Source: Dehalococcoidales bacterium
Lineage (GTDB): Bacteria > Chloroflexota > Dehalococcoidia > Dehalococcoidales > Fen-1064
Length of the DNA stretch: 64,000 bases
Reading direction: 5' to 3'
NCBI GenBank assembly: GCA_016783135.1
Contig: JADHXC010000005.1
Coordinates: 1 to 64,000 of the forward strand
This document shows positions 46,594-56,000 of this stretch, in pieces. The notes beneath the pieces were generated by a model, which was not told the origin of the DNA, made no database searches, and saw only the letters and a list, made by a program, of their open reading frames with translations. A program made the position numbers and the translations under genes. Every line of letters starts with the position of its first letter. The first letter of the stretch is position 1.

Positions 46594-46950
46594 ATGGCAG
46601 ACGTAGAGCAACTGGTCAAAACAACTCTCGGCGAAATCGAGCGAATCCTTTCGACCAAGGCGGTGGTCGGTGAGCCAATGACCATCGAAGGCAACACCAT
46701 CATACCGCTGGTCAGCATGGGATTCGGCTTCGGTGGTGGCGGTGGTTCCGGCGGAGGTAAGGATAAGACTGAGGGTAGCGGTGCCGGTACCGGCGGCGGA
46801 GGAGGAGTCAAACCCCTCGGCATCATCGTCGTCAATGCAGATGGTGTGAAGATTGAGCCTATCAGGGGGGCATCGGCTGCCGTGGTCGAGGCCGTAGCCG
46901 ATGGTATCGCCAGGATGATGGAGAAGCGCCGGGAGAAGAAAGAAGATTAG
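46594..46950 (+). CDS. GerW/YtfJ family protein
   Basis: A 118-residue GerW-family protein. 'TTLGEIERILSTKAVVGEPMTIEGNTIIPLVSMGFGFGGGGGSGG' and 'GIIVVNADGVKIEPI' are diagnostic, with a Gly-rich middle. In Bacillus, YtfJ (GerW) acts in spore germination, but the family is widespread in non-sporulating anaerobes, where its role is unknown. An AAAGGAGG site precedes the ATG. It is followed after ten bases by a DUF2953-like gene, as in Bacillus ytfJ-ytfI. Confidence 0.9.
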   Translation: MADVEQLVKTTLGEIERILSTKAVVGEPMTIEGNTIIPLVSMGFGFGGGGGSGGGKDKTEGSGAGTGGGGGVKPLGIIVVNADGVKIEPIRGASAAVVEAVADGIARMMEKRREKKED

Positions 46951-46960
46951 GCGGTAAAGC

Positions 46961-47563
46961 GTGCTTGCCCTGTACATTATTGCGGGCATTGTTCTGCTGG
47001 TCATCCTGCTGTTCTCCATACCGGTGGACCTGGCGTTTGACATCGTAACGTACCAGAAAGGCGGGGGACGGCTGAGGATGGGCTGGCTCTTCGGGCTGGT
47101 GGGGAAGGAGCTGCTTCCCGGCAAGAAAAGACGCCTACAGAAGGTGAAGAAGGCCAGGAAGGTCGAAAGAGCCAAGAAGAAGCCCGACCTGGCTCTTCTC
47201 ATCCCGGTGCTCAGGACCAGGGGACTGGTAGACGGGGTCGCCCGTCTGGTCAGGCGAATGCTCCGCAGCCTCCGCGTTCGAGAGCTGGATGCCAGCCTCC
47301 GGTTGGGCCTGCCGGACCCGGCGGACACCGGCCTGATGTACGGCTTTTGCTGGCCTGCTTTTGCCTTTCGCGGCTCCTCCAGCGCCGTCCGGTTCCGGAT
47401 GGAACCTGCTTTCGAAGGGCCTGTCTTCGAGGCCAGCCTGCAGGGTGCAGTGAGGGTCTTTCCGGCACAGGTGGCGGCGAATGCCGTCCGTTTTGTCGTT
47501 TCTCCGCCGGGTTTACGCGTTATCAGGTTGATGGTGGTATCACGGTGGAAAAAGAGGAAATAA
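46961..47563 (+). CDS. DUF2953-like membrane protein (YtfI type)
   Basis: A 200-residue protein with one N-terminal transmembrane helix ('LYIIAGIVLLVILLFSIPVDLAF'), a basic linker ('KKRRLQKVKKARKVERAKKKP') and a C-terminal domain with 'LRLGLPDPADTGLMYGF', the conserved DUF2953 segment. In Bacillus the homologue neighbours gerW. The start has no strong ribosome site. It overlaps the next small gene by 19 bases. Confidence 0.8.
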   Translation: MLALYIIAGIVLLVILLFSIPVDLAFDIVTYQKGGGRLRMGWLFGLVGKELLPGKKRRLQKVKKARKVERAKKKPDLALLIPVLRTRGLVDGVARLVRRMLRSLRVRELDASLRLGLPDPADTGLMYGFCWPAFAFRGSSSAVRFRMEPAFEGPVFEASLQGAVRVFPAQVAANAVRFVVSPPGLRVIRLMVVSRWKKRK

Positions 47564-47799
47564 GCGCCGGCGAGCGCATTACCGTTGGGCAGGTGACTCT
47601 GCTGCCGATTCTGCGGACGGTGGCACATTGCCGGAAGGGCAGTCGTGGCATCATCGGCTCCGGTTCCAGGGAAGTCCTCGGTGTGGTGGTGCTGTCACCT
47701 GCCGGGCACCGGGCCATCAGCGTGTCCGGCGAAAGTGTACCGTTGGAGAACTATATCAGTCAGGTGCCGGAGATTGAGGAACTACTCCGGGGCGGATAG
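47545..47799 (+). CDS. Small protein downstream of DUF2953, unknown
   Basis: An 84-residue soluble protein. The track ORF begins inside the DUF2953 gene; the likely start is GTG 47545, overlapping that gene's end. It begins 'VEKEEISAGERITVGQVTLLPILRTVAHCRKGSRGIIGSGSREVLGVVVL', which suggests a small beta domain. Its position as third gene after gerW and DUF2953 suggests a functional link; no family recognised. Confidence 0.65.
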   Translation: MEKEEISAGERITVGQVTLLPILRTVAHCRKGSRGIIGSGSREVLGVVVLSPAGHRAISVSGESVPLENYISQVPEIEELLRGG

Positions 47800-47823
47800 T
47801 CGGTATACCGGCCGGTTAAGGGG

Positions 47824-48720
47824 TTACCAGGGAAGCTCGTCCGCGTCTACTTCAATGGCGTCCTCAGCTTCTGGAGGCAGCTCGATGGAGACCGGCTGGT
47901 TGTAATCGTAGGCCAGCAGGCTCATGGCTATCTCCATGGTCAGCGACCCTTCCTCGTCCGGGAATCCCATCGCCTCCGGGGTCATCTCCAGGGTCATCTC
48001 TATTTCCGACTTGATCAGGTAGAAGGTGGTCTTGGCAATCCACTGCTTCACGGAAAAACCCTCGACGATCTCCTTCATGGAGTCCTCCTCCACCTCAGGC
48101 AACTCCTGGCTTGTTACCTGCGACCATTCCATAAATAGCTCCCAGAGCTGTTCGGGATCAGGGGCGACTTCAATCAGGTAGCAGTCTACGCCTCTGACGG
48201 TATCAGTGCCGATGACGCTTACCACGGCCGCCTGAAGAAGCTCGATCTGGGGCTCGACCTGACTCATTTGCTCCCAGGTTCCCTCCGGCATCTCTGACTT
48301 GAGCCACATGGAGATGTTGCCCATCTGCGGAAGGTGGGCCAGTATGTAGACCGCGTCTTCCATGAGATACATGTTCATTTCCATCCGCATCACGTCTTCC
48401 CCGGGGGCGACCATATTTACTTCGATCGTCGTCGTCGTCCTTATCCGCCCGGCCTCAATGTCCAGCGTTCCACTCACTTCCATGACCGTCGTGGCTTGAA
48501 ACGCCTCGGCCTCGCTTTCCACGGCGATCTTCATGGTTCTATCGGCGTCGAAACGGTACGTTTTCAGGTCCTTAAGAGCTTGGGCCACACCGTCTACTAT
48601 CTCCTCTGCCGAAGGTAAAGCCTGTTTCTCGGCGGCTTCCTCGGGGGTAGCGAGCTGACAGGCCGATAGGGGAACGAGTATCGCCGCGGCAAGGAACACA
48701 ATTGCCGTATTTCTCCACAT
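47824..48720 (-). CDS. Lipoprotein, DUF6612/LppX-like
   Basis: A 298-residue lipoprotein: signal 'MWRNTAIVFLAAAILVPLSACQ' with lipobox LSAC. The mature part alternates strands and helices: 'GVAQALKDLKTYRFDADRTMKIAVES', 'YILAHLPQMGNISMWLKSEMP' and 'TFYLIKSEIEMTLEM' resemble the half-barrel of LolA/LppX/DUF6612 proteins that bind lipids or act as surface carriers. It converges with the gerW group. Function is not established. Confidence 0.78.
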   Translation of the reverse strand: MWRNTAIVFLAAAILVPLSACQLATPEEAAEKQALPSAEEIVDGVAQALKDLKTYRFDADRTMKIAVESEAEAFQATTVMEVSGTLDIEAGRIRTTTTIEVNMVAPGEDVMRMEMNMYLMEDAVYILAHLPQMGNISMWLKSEMPEGTWEQMSQVEPQIELLQAAVVSVIGTDTVRGVDCYLIEVAPDPEQLWELFMEWSQVTSQELPEVEEDSMKEIVEGFSVKQWIAKTTFYLIKSEIEMTLEMTPEAMGFPDEEGSLTMEIAMSLLAYDYNQPVSIELPPEAEDAIEVDADELPW

Positions 48721-48850
48721 TTCTTCGTTCCTCCTCTATGTCTGACTCTTCAGCATTCGAGGGGGAGGAGTCTGGGAGGCTGGCCGAAGGCGACCGTATT
48801 GTACTTGTGCGACAAGGAAGATGTCAAGAGGAGAACTGTTCTTGAGTGGT

Positions 48851-50449
48851 CTACCGGCTCGCGGCCTCGTGCTTCACCAGCCAGTACTCCAGGCTGTCGG
48901 CCAGTGCCAGCCAGCTGGCTTCGATGATGTTAACGGAACTGCCCACCGTTCGCCAGTCGTCGGTGCCGTCACTGGACTCAATGAGGACGCGCACCTGCGA
49001 CTCGGTACCGGTGCTCTCTTCGAGGATGCGGACTTTGTAGTCGACCAGTTTGATGGCGGAGAGGGCGGGGTAGAACTGGAGCAGGGCTTTGCGTAGTGCC
49101 TGGTCCAGGGCATTGACCGGGCCGTTACCTTCGGCAACGGTGTGCATGATGTCAGGGCCGACCCTCACTTTGACCATCGCCTCAGCAAGCGTCTCCTCAG
49201 GGTCTTCCCCGGTGGGTGTGCGCCGTCTCTTCTCCACGAGTACCATGAAGTCGACAAGTTCAAACGGCGGCCGGTAGTCGGGTCGGGCGTGATGCACCAG
49301 CAGCTCAAAGGAGGCCTCGGCGTTGTCGTACTGAAAACCGCGGCTCTCTAGCAGCTTGACCTGTTCCAGCAGCTTCTGTGCTTCAGCGCCCTGGGGTGGC
49401 ATATCCAGCCCGAGCTCCCGTGCTTTGTAGAGGATGTTGCCTTTGCCGGATAGCTCGGAAACAACCACCCTCAAATGGTTTCCGACCAGGGAAGGGTCAA
49501 TGTGCTGGTAAGCGTCTGCCCATTTGGTGACACCGGAAACGTGAATCCCGCCTTTGTGGCTGAAGGCGCTGAGGCCGACGTACGGCAGGGAAGCGTCCGG
49601 CATAAGATTGGCGGCCTCACTGACGAAGTGGGAGACCTCGGTCAGACGTGCCAACTGGGCATCGGTGACGCAGTCAACGCCCATCTTGAGCTTGAGGGTG
49701 GGGATGATAGTGCACAGATTGGCGTTTCCGCAGCGCTCGCCGTAGCCATTGATAGTACCCTGGACATGGGTTGCCCCGGCTTTGACTGCCGCCAGGGTAT
49801 TGGCCAGTGCCAGACCGCCATCATTGTGGGTGTGGATGCCTGTCTCCGCGGCTGCGGCCGTCGACTTCACCGAAGCTTCTACCGCCCGCGCTATCTCTTC
49901 GGGTAGAGCACCGCCATTAGTATCACAGAGTATCAGGCAGCTTGCCCCGGCCTCGGCGGCCACCGACAGGCAGCGGAGGGCGTAGTCCGGGTCACTCTTG
50001 AAGCCATCAAAGAAGTGCTCGGCGTCAAAGAAGACAGTCAGGCCCCGTTCCTTGAGGTACTGTATTGATTCGGCAATCATGCTCAGGTTCTCCTCAAGAC
50101 TGGTTTCCAGCACCTGGGTGACCTGCCGGTCTGAGCACTTGCCGACGATTGTGGCTATCTCTGCCCCCGATTCTGTCAGGGCAATGAGGTTACCATCCGT
50201 CTCCGCCCGCGTTTTCGGCCTGCGGGTGCTCCCGAAGACGGCAATCCGGGCAGTGGTCAGCTTCAGGTCCTTTGCCTTCTCGAAGAACTCGGCGTCCTTG
50301 GGGTTGGAGCCGGGCCAGCCGCCCTCGATGTAGTGGATACCAAGCTCGTCAAGCTTGCGGGCAATCCTGAGCTTGTCGACGACCGAGAAGGAGACGCCCT
50401 CCTTCTGCGAGCCGTCCCGGAGTGTTGTGTCATAGAGTTTAAGCGACAA
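48851..50449 (-). CDS. cimA: (R)-citramalate synthase
   Basis: A 532-residue enzyme that condenses pyruvate and acetyl-CoA to citramalate, the first step of the threonine-independent route to isoleucine. The HMGL-like barrel has 'LYDTTLRDGSQKEGVSFSV' and 'GIHTHNDGGLALANTL'. The C-terminal LeuA regulatory domain ('YKVRILEESTGTESQVRVLIESSD') suggests isoleucine feedback. Its length and N-terminus match CimA rather than LeuA. TTG start after AGGAGGGTAGGGT. It follows leuB by three bases. Confidence 0.92.
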   Translation of the reverse strand: MSLKLYDTTLRDGSQKEGVSFSVVDKLRIARKLDELGIHYIEGGWPGSNPKDAEFFEKAKDLKLTTARIAVFGSTRRPKTRAETDGNLIALTESGAEIATIVGKCSDRQVTQVLETSLEENLSMIAESIQYLKERGLTVFFDAEHFFDGFKSDPDYALRCLSVAAEAGASCLILCDTNGGALPEEIARAVEASVKSTAAAAETGIHTHNDGGLALANTLAAVKAGATHVQGTINGYGERCGNANLCTIIPTLKLKMGVDCVTDAQLARLTEVSHFVSEAANLMPDASLPYVGLSAFSHKGGIHVSGVTKWADAYQHIDPSLVGNHLRVVVSELSGKGNILYKARELGLDMPPQGAEAQKLLEQVKLLESRGFQYDNAEASFELLVHHARPDYRPPFELVDFMVLVEKRRRTPTGEDPEETLAEAMVKVRVGPDIMHTVAEGNGPVNALDQALRKALLQFYPALSAIKLVDYKVRILEESTGTESQVRVLIESSDGTDDWRTVGSSVNIIEASWLALADSLEYWLVKHEAASR

Positions 50450-50452
50450 ACC

Positions 50453-51550
50453 CTACCCTCCTATCCTCTCCGCAATTTGGTCGCCCATCTCGCTGGTGCC
50501 GACCTTCGTCCGGCCTTCGCTGAAGATGTCATAGGTACGGTAGCCTGACTCCAGCACGCGGTCGACTGCCTTCTCGACTGCTCTGGCTTCCGCCGGCAGT
50601 CCGAAGGAATAGCGCAGCATCATCGCCACGCTGAGGACCAGGGCACAGGGATTGGCCATGTCTAGTCCGGCGCGACGGGGGGCGCTGCCGTGAATCGGCT
50701 CATACATGCCGAATATCCTGACTCCCTCCCGGGGTACACCGGCCAGGCTGGCCGAGGGCAGCATTCCCATCGAGCCGGCCAGCATCGAGGCCTCGTCGGT
50801 GAGGATATCACCGAAGGTATTTTCCGTAACCAGGACGTCCAGGTAGCCGGGGTTCTGGATGAGGCGCATGGCGCAGGCGTCCACCAGCATGTGCTCCAGC
50901 TCGATGTCCGGGTATCCTTCCGCCACCTCTTCGGCCACCTGTCTCCACAGGCGGGACGATTCCAGCACGTTAGCCTTGTCCACCGATATCAGGCGTTTAC
51001 CGCGGGACCTCGCCAGCTCGAAGCCCACTCTTACGATACGCTCGATTTCCTGTTCGGAGTAGACCATGGAATCCACCGCCCTGCGACCGCGGGAGGTCCG
51101 GTACCGTTTCTTCGGCCGGCCGAAGTAGAGGCCGCCGGTAAGCTCACGGATGAAGACAAAGTCCACGCCCCTGATGACATCCGGCTTCAGGTTGGTGGAA
51201 TCGACCAGCATCGGGAACACCTTCACCGGCCGCAGGTTGGCGAACAGACCCAGTCCCTTGCGTAGCGCCAGCAGCCCGTCCTCGGGGCGTACCTTTGCCT
51301 GCGGGTCGTCCCACTTGGGGCCACCGACAGCACCGAGGAGAACGGCATCACATCGCTTGCACATCTTGAGGGTGTCCGCAGTCAGGGCCTCACCACTTTC
51401 ATCGATGGCGGCGCCGCCGATGAGGTCGTACCAGAGGTTGAAGCTGTGGTCGAACCTTTTTCCAACCGCCTTGAGTACCTTGACTCCCTCGTCGGTGACT
51501 TCGGGCCCGATGCCGTCGCCGGGCAGGACTGCGAGATTGAATTGTGCCAT
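50453..51550 (-). CDS. leuB: 3-isopropylmalate dehydrogenase
   Basis: A 365-residue isopropyl- or citramalate-derived beta-methylmalate dehydrogenase. Motifs: '[11 protein letters not shown]', '[11 protein letters not shown]', '[13 protein letters not shown]' and '[27 protein letters not shown]'. In the citramalate route it oxidises beta-methylmalate to 2-oxobutanoate as well as serving leucine synthesis. It shares one base with leuD upstream and is three bases before cimA. Confidence 0.95.
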   Translation of the reverse strand: MAQFNLAVLPGDGIGPEVTDEGVKVLKAVGKRFDHSFNLWYDLIGGAAIDESGEALTADTLKMCKRCDAVLLGAVGGPKWDDPQAKVRPEDGLLALRKGLGLFANLRPVKVFPMLVDSTNLKPDVIRGVDFVFIRELTGGLYFGRPKKRYRTSRGRRAVDSMVYSEQEIERIVRVGFELARSRGKRLISVDKANVLESSRLWRQVAEEVAEGYPDIELEHMLVDACAMRLIQNPGYLDVLVTENTFGDILTDEASMLAGSMGMLPSASLAGVPREGVRIFGMYEPIHGSAPRRAGLDMANPCALVLSVAMMLRYSFGLPAEARAVEKAVDRVLESGYRTYDIFSEGRTKVGTSEMGDQIAERIGG

Positions 51551-52050
51551 CAGGTCCTCCTGTTTGATAGTCTTTGCCTGGTATGCTCAATCAGCCCGCC
51601 GGCGGCGATAAGCTCGCTCATGAACTCCGGGTAGGGCTTGGCGGTGAACTCCGTTCCTCTGGTCAGGTTCCTGATTGTGCCACTGGCAAGCTCCACTTCC
51701 AGCTCGTCACCGGCCTCGGTGCCGTCCACGGCTTCGTTACATTCCAGAAGCGGCAGACCGATGTTGATGGCGTTGCGGAAGAAGATACGGGCAAAGCTCC
51801 CGGCGATGACGCAGGAGACCCCCGAGGCCTTGATTGCCAGCGGGGCATGTTCACGCGAGGACCCGCAGCCGAAGTTGCTCGTCGCCACGATGACGTCACC
51901 CGGTCTCACCCTGTCGACGAACTCCGTGTCAATGTCCTCCATGCAGTGCCTGGCCAGTTCCTCCGGCTCGGAGACGTTCAGGTAGCGTGCCGGAATGATG
52001 GCATCGGTGTCAACATTTGCCCCGTACTTGTGGACTCTGCCTTTGAGCAT
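51550..52050 (-). CDS. leuD: 3-isopropylmalate dehydratase small subunit
   Basis: A 166-residue LeuD of the short archaeal/anaerobe type. '[18 protein letters not shown]', '[19 protein letters not shown]' and '[16 protein letters not shown]' are clear. It is the swivel subunit of the isomerase and needs LeuC, which is not in this window. GGGGAG precedes the ATG. First gene of leuD-leuB-cimA. Confidence 0.95.
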   Translation of the reverse strand: MLKGRVHKYGANVDTDAIIPARYLNVSEPEELARHCMEDIDTEFVDRVRPGDVIVATSNFGCGSSREHAPLAIKASGVSCVIAGSFARIFFRNAINIGLPLLECNEAVDGTEAGDELEVELASGTIRNLTRGTEFTAKPYPEFMSELIAAGGLIEHTRQRLSNRRT

Positions 52051-52354
52051 ATGGCATCTCCCCGTCCTCTTTCTCGATTATATCACGAACCTTCATGCGG
52101 CCTGTTGTTCCCCAGTCCTTACATGCCGTTGTTGCCCTGTCTTAGAAGATTGTACCACTTTATATCTGACACAGCTAACCCTGATGTACTTGATATGCCT
52201 GTCACCCCGGCAAAGAATAGCCTGCAGCCGAAGCTTCTCACCATACTATACCTGCACCGGACAATCATGCACGTGCCACTGCACAACTGGCATTAGCCGG
52301 CCCGGTGTGGTTTAATGTAATAGGTTTCCGAGTGCCCGCCTGCCAGACAGTGAT
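52051..52354. promoter_or_regulatory. Divergent leuD/proS intergenic region
   Basis: On the minus strand a perfect TATAAT (complement of 52077-52082) lies 27 bases before the leuD ATG, with GAGG and GGGGAG between; no good -35 is seen. On the plus strand TGG-TTTAAT at 52308-52316 is a possible extended -10 for proS. I found no T-box specifier-and-NCCA pattern and no leucine- or isoleucine-rich leader peptide. Confidence 0.45.
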
Positions 52355-54067
52355 ATGCGCATATCAAAACTCTTCGGGAAAACACAGCGAGAGATACCTG
52401 CCGAGGCTGACACCATCAGCCACCAGCTCCTGCTCAGGGCCGGAATGATAAGCCAGGTAGCTGCCGGCGTCTATTCCTACCTGCCCTTCGCCCTGCGGGC
52501 GCTGAGGAAGATAGAAGATATCATCCGTGACGAGATGAACAAGGCCGGCGGGCAAGAGTTGACGCTACCCGTTCTCCAGCCCCTGGAACTATGGCAGGAG
52601 TCCGGGCGAGACCAGGCGTTTGGCAAATCACTCTTTACCCTGTCCGACCGCAGGGAACGGTCACTGGCCCTGGGACCAACCCACGAAGAGGTCATCACCC
52701 AACTGGTGAGCCACCATGTCCAGAGCTACCGCGACCTTCCGCTGCTCCTGTACCAGATCCAGACCAAGTTTCGTGATGAGCCCCGTCCCAGGGGCGGCCT
52801 GATAAGGGTCCGGGAGTTCACTATGAAGGACCTCTACAGCTTTGACGTTGACGAAGATGGGCTGGAAGAAAGCTACCAGGAGATGCTCCGGGCCTACAAG
52901 AATATCTTCAACCGTTGCGGTCTACCCACCATGCTCGTCGAAGCGGATAGCGGGGCCATCGGTGGCAAGGACTCCCACGAGTTTATGCTACTCGCCGAGA
53001 GCGGTGAAAATGAGAACATCTACTGCCCGGGCTGCGGTTACGCAGCTAACGCGGAAAAGGCGGAGATAGCAAAAGGCACGGTAGACGGCGGCGAACCACT
53101 TCCGATGGAAGAGGTAGCCACACCCGGCATGACCAGCATCGAACAGGTGGCCGGTTTCCTCGGTGTTCCGCCAAATCATACTCTCAAGGCGGTCTTCTAC
53201 GTTGCCGATGGTGAATTCGTCTTCGTAGTTATCCGGGGTGACCTTGATGTGAACGAAAGCAAGCTTCAGAACTCCCTGCACTGCTACGAGCTTCGCATGG
53301 CCACGGAGGCGGAGGTCATAGAAGCCGGTATTGTCGCCGGTTCAGCCTCACCGGTAGGCATCAGCGGCATGCGGATTGTCGCTGACGACTCGGTGCCGGT
53401 GGCATCCAACCTGGTCGGCGGCGCCAACAAGTCGGACACCCACCTCAAGAACGTGAACTACGGGCGTGATTTCACTGCCGACGTGATTGCCGACATCGCC
53501 CTGGCACATGCCGGAGACACCTGTCCTCGATGTGGTGGCAGAATGGAATCGGCGCGCGGCGTAGAGGTCGGCCACATCTTCAAGATCGGTACAGCGCACA
53601 GTGAGCGGCTCGGCGCCCTCTATGCTGATGCTGCTGACGTGTCCCACCCGATAGTCATGGGATGCTACGGCATCGGACTGGGCAGGCTCCTGGCTGCCGC
53701 CATCGAGCAGAACCATGACGAGAAGGGCATAATCTGGCCCATGCCGATTGCGCCTTACCAGGTCTACCTCTGCCCTCTCTACCGTGATAACACCGAGGTC
53801 TCCGAGGTTGTCGAGAGACTCTATACCGAGCTTGAAGCAAAGGGCATAGAAGTCCTCCTTGACGACCGAACGGAGTCTCCGGGAGTGAAGTTCAACGATG
53901 CCGACCTCCTGGGCATTCCTCTCCGCGTTACTGTCAGTCCCCGGACCCTGGAGAAGGGTAGTGCCGAGATAAAGCGTCGCACCGAGAGAGAGACCGAACT
54001 AGCGCCGCTGGAAGAGGTGACTGCCAGACTGAAAGAACTCATTGCTGAAGGAATCAAGGCCAGTTGA
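52355..54067 (+). CDS. proS: Proline--tRNA ligase
   Basis: A 570-residue bacterial-type class II ProRS. It starts 'MRISKLFGKTQREIPAEADTISHQLLLRAGMI' and has 'LALGPTHEEVIT', 'QTKFRDEPRPRGGLIRVREFTMKDLYSFD', an inserted YbaK-like editing domain (about residues 230-385), and 'MGCYGIGLGRLLAAAIEQNHDEKGIIWP'. In many bacteria proS directly follows rseP; here it lies 9.8 kb further on. It overlaps the PHP gene by four bases. Confidence 0.96.
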   Translation: MRISKLFGKTQREIPAEADTISHQLLLRAGMISQVAAGVYSYLPFALRALRKIEDIIRDEMNKAGGQELTLPVLQPLELWQESGRDQAFGKSLFTLSDRRERSLALGPTHEEVITQLVSHHVQSYRDLPLLLYQIQTKFRDEPRPRGGLIRVREFTMKDLYSFDVDEDGLEESYQEMLRAYKNIFNRCGLPTMLVEADSGAIGGKDSHEFMLLAESGENENIYCPGCGYAANAEKAEIAKGTVDGGEPLPMEEVATPGMTSIEQVAGFLGVPPNHTLKAVFYVADGEFVFVVIRGDLDVNESKLQNSLHCYELRMATEAEVIEAGIVAGSASPVGISGMRIVADDSVPVASNLVGGANKSDTHLKNVNYGRDFTADVIADIALAHAGDTCPRCGGRMESARGVEVGHIFKIGTAHSERLGALYADAADVSHPIVMGCYGIGLGRLLAAAIEQNHDEKGIIWPMPIAPYQVYLCPLYRDNTEVSEVVERLYTELEAKGIEVLLDDRTESPGVKFNDADLLGIPLRVTVSPRTLEKGSAEIKRRTERETELAPLEEVTARLKELIAEGIKAS

Positions 54068-54696
54068 TTATTGACCTTCACACCCACACCAGGGTCGGTT
54101 CCGATGACAGCTTCATTGACACTCACGAACTGATAGCAAAGGCCAGGAAGACCGGCCTGGACGGCATCTGCATCACCGACCACGACTGGTTCTGGAAGAT
54201 GGAGACCATCGAAAAGCTGAGGCAGGAGCATGACTTCCTCATCCTGCCCGGTGTGGAGATGAACACCAACGACGGCCACCTCCTGGTGTTCGGACTGGAG
54301 AAGTATACCTTCGGCATGCACCGCACCGGGTTTCTGAAACAGGTCCTGGATGACGTCGGCGGTGTCATGATTCTGGCCCACCCCTACCGGCGGAACATGT
54401 ACTACGGTGAGGACGTTGAGACTTCGGTAGAGAGGTACAGCCACAACTCAGTCTTCAAGTACGTTGATATTATTGAAACGCACAATGGCCGTGCCACAGA
54501 AAGGCAGAGCCGTTTTTCCCGGGAGCTTTGTTGTCGTTTGAAGCTGAAGGCCACTGGCGGCAGCGACGCCCACCAGATATCAGACATACCATCCGGAGCG
54601 ACCTCCTTCGAGCGGGATATCTCCAGCGTGGAGGACCTCGTCACCGAGCTCAAGGCAGGCCGGTTCCAGCCGTTTGACCTCCGTCACCAGTCCTAG
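54064..54696 (+). CDS. PHP-domain metal-dependent phosphoesterase
   Basis: A 210-residue PHP protein: 'IIDLHTHTRVGSDD', 'GICITDHDWF', 'PGVEMNT', 'MILAHPYRR' and 'GGSDAHQI' give the nine metal ligands of the fold. Substrates may be nucleotides, histidinol phosphate or small phosphates; the stand-alone short form does not decide. The TTG start overlaps the proS stop. A 12-bp hairpin follows 16 bases after the stop. Confidence 0.88.
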   Translation: MIIDLHTHTRVGSDDSFIDTHELIAKARKTGLDGICITDHDWFWKMETIEKLRQEHDFLILPGVEMNTNDGHLLVFGLEKYTFGMHRTGFLKQVLDDVGGVMILAHPYRRNMYYGEDVETSVERYSHNSVFKYVDIIETHNGRATERQSRFSRELCCRLKLKATGGSDAHQISDIPSGATSFERDISSVEDLVTELKAGRFQPFDLRHQS

Positions 54697-54712
54697 CGAA
54701 TATCCTGGAAAG

Positions 54713-54747
54713 AGAGTCGGTGCCTTCTAACCGGGGGCACCGACTCT
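54713..54747. terminator. Hairpin between convergent PHP and arsM genes
   Basis: AGAGTCGGTGCC pairs perfectly over 12 bases with GGCACCGACTCT, with an 11-base loop. It is placed to serve both converging genes. There is no U-run on either strand. Confidence 0.65.
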
Positions 54748-54814
54748 ATGTATCTCTGCGAGACCTGTTCCGTTATCTATGTATCCAGACTGCAAACTGC
54801 GTCTATCCAATACC

Positions 54815-55675
54815 TCAGCCCGGCTTTACGGCACGGACATTCACACTGGCAACAACACCCTCAAGCTCACCGGAACCGACGGCGGTCTCCGAGACCACCT
54901 CAGCATTACTGAATCCCGCAGCCGTAATCGCTGCCAGGTACTCTTCTACCGGTAGAGCCCCGGAAATACAACCAGTATACGCAGTAAGTGAGCTCTTGAT
55001 ATCTTCCGGTAATTCCCCACACAGGACTATATCCGATACCATTACCCTGCCACCCGGCCTGAGAGCCCGGAATGCCTCCCGAAAGACCTGGGGCTTGTCC
55101 GGAGACAGGTTGATGACACAGTTGGAGATGACGACATCAGCAGAATTGTCGGCCACAGGAAGGTGCTCGATTTCACCCAAGCGGAAATCCACGTTCTCAT
55201 AACCGCCCTTCTGCGCGTTCGCCCTAGCCGCCGACACCATATCCGGCGTCATGTCGACTCCAATTACCTTTCCATACTTGCCGACGGCATGGGCGGCGAG
55301 GAAACAGTCGATACCACCGCCGGCGCCCAGGTCCACGACAACCTCACCCTCACTCAGTGAAGCCAGGGCGGTGGGATTCCCGCAACCGAGACCCATTCCG
55401 GCGCTTTCCGGAATTGATTGAAGCTCTTCCTCAGTGTACCCCACTGCCACAGCCGCCGCATCGGACGGACTGCAACAACTGGCACCGCTCTGCTGAGCAC
55501 GCATACTCCGGGCGCTGGCTTCCTGTTGGGGGGCACAGCAACTGGCGTCACCAGCAGCCTGCTGCGGCCCGCAGCAGCTTCCCGCGTTCGCGTCGGTAAC
55601 CCCAGTACCCCCGCGCTCCCGGGCTATTCTAGCGTATGTATCCCGTACTGCCTGCCTGATTTCATCATCGTTCAT
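54815..55675 (-). CDS. arsM: Arsenite methyltransferase
   Basis: A 286-residue SAM methyltransferase that methylates As(III). The core has 'VVVDLGAGGGIDCFLAA', 'VIGVDMTPDMVSAARANAQKGG', 'NCVINLSPDKPQVFREAFRALRPGGRVMVSDI' and 'YTGCISGALPVEEYL', with the two arsenic-binding Cys of the core (in NCVINL and GCISGAL). The N-terminus adds three spaced Cys-Cys motifs ('GSCCGPQQ', 'ASCCAPQQ', 'ASCCSPSD'), an unusual repeated extension that could bind arsenic or other thiophilic metal. It is 24 bases after the AbrB-like gene. Confidence 0.92.
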   Translation of the reverse strand: MNDDEIRQAVRDTYARIARERGGTGVTDANAGSCCGPQQAAGDASCCAPQQEASARSMRAQQSGASCCSPSDAAAVAVGYTEEELQSIPESAGMGLGCGNPTALASLSEGEVVVDLGAGGGIDCFLAAHAVGKYGKVIGVDMTPDMVSAARANAQKGGYENVDFRLGEIEHLPVADNSADVVISNCVINLSPDKPQVFREAFRALRPGGRVMVSDIVLCGELPEDIKSSLTAYTGCISGALPVEEYLAAITAAGFSNAEVVSETAVGSGELEGVVASVNVRAVKPG

Positions 55676-55699
55676 TTCAAGCCTCTCCTTTCCGAGTGT

Positions 55700-55978
55700 C
55701 TACAGTATATCCCTCATCACCGGCCCGATGGCAGCCTTAACCATCTCGGTCAACTCCTCCGCTTTGGTAAGCGTGATGCAGCAGAGCGTGCCGCCCCTTT
55801 TCCAGGTGGTGAGCGCCAGCTTGTCACCGGCACGAATGCCGGCCCTCTCCCTGAGCTCTTTGGGAAGCACCATCTGGCCCCTCTCATCGATACTGACCAG
55901 TGCCTCAACCCGGCAGCATGTGTCAGCCTCTGGAGCGCACGAGCAGTCATCCTGTCCCATTGGTTCCACGCTATTCAC
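55700..55978 (-). CDS. AbrB/MazE-type small regulator with Cys-rich N-terminus
   Basis: A 92-residue protein with a SpoVT-AbrB fold ('ALVSIDERGQMVLPKELRERAGIRAGDKLALTTW', about residues 27-61). Before it are 'DDCSCAPEADTCCRVE', and after it 'GGTLCCITL'. Such Cys pairs in an AbrB-type protein next to arsM suggest an arsenic- or mercury-responsive regulator; similar proteins occur beside arsM or hgcAB in anaerobes. The start is GTG 55978; ATG 55960 is an alternative. Two direct repeats overlap its promoter at 56001-56034. Confidence 0.82.
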   Translation of the reverse strand: MNSVEPMGQDDCSCAPEADTCCRVEALVSIDERGQMVLPKELRERAGIRAGDKLALTTWKRGGTLCCITLTKAEELTEMVKAAIGPVMRDIL

Positions 55979-56000
55979 CTCACGAGGTACTTTAATAAAT

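Noticed and set aside
52051-52354. T-box or leucine leader upstream of leuD
   Set aside because: I found no specifier stem, no conserved T-box bulge sequence and no Leu/Ile-rich short ORF ending before a terminator.
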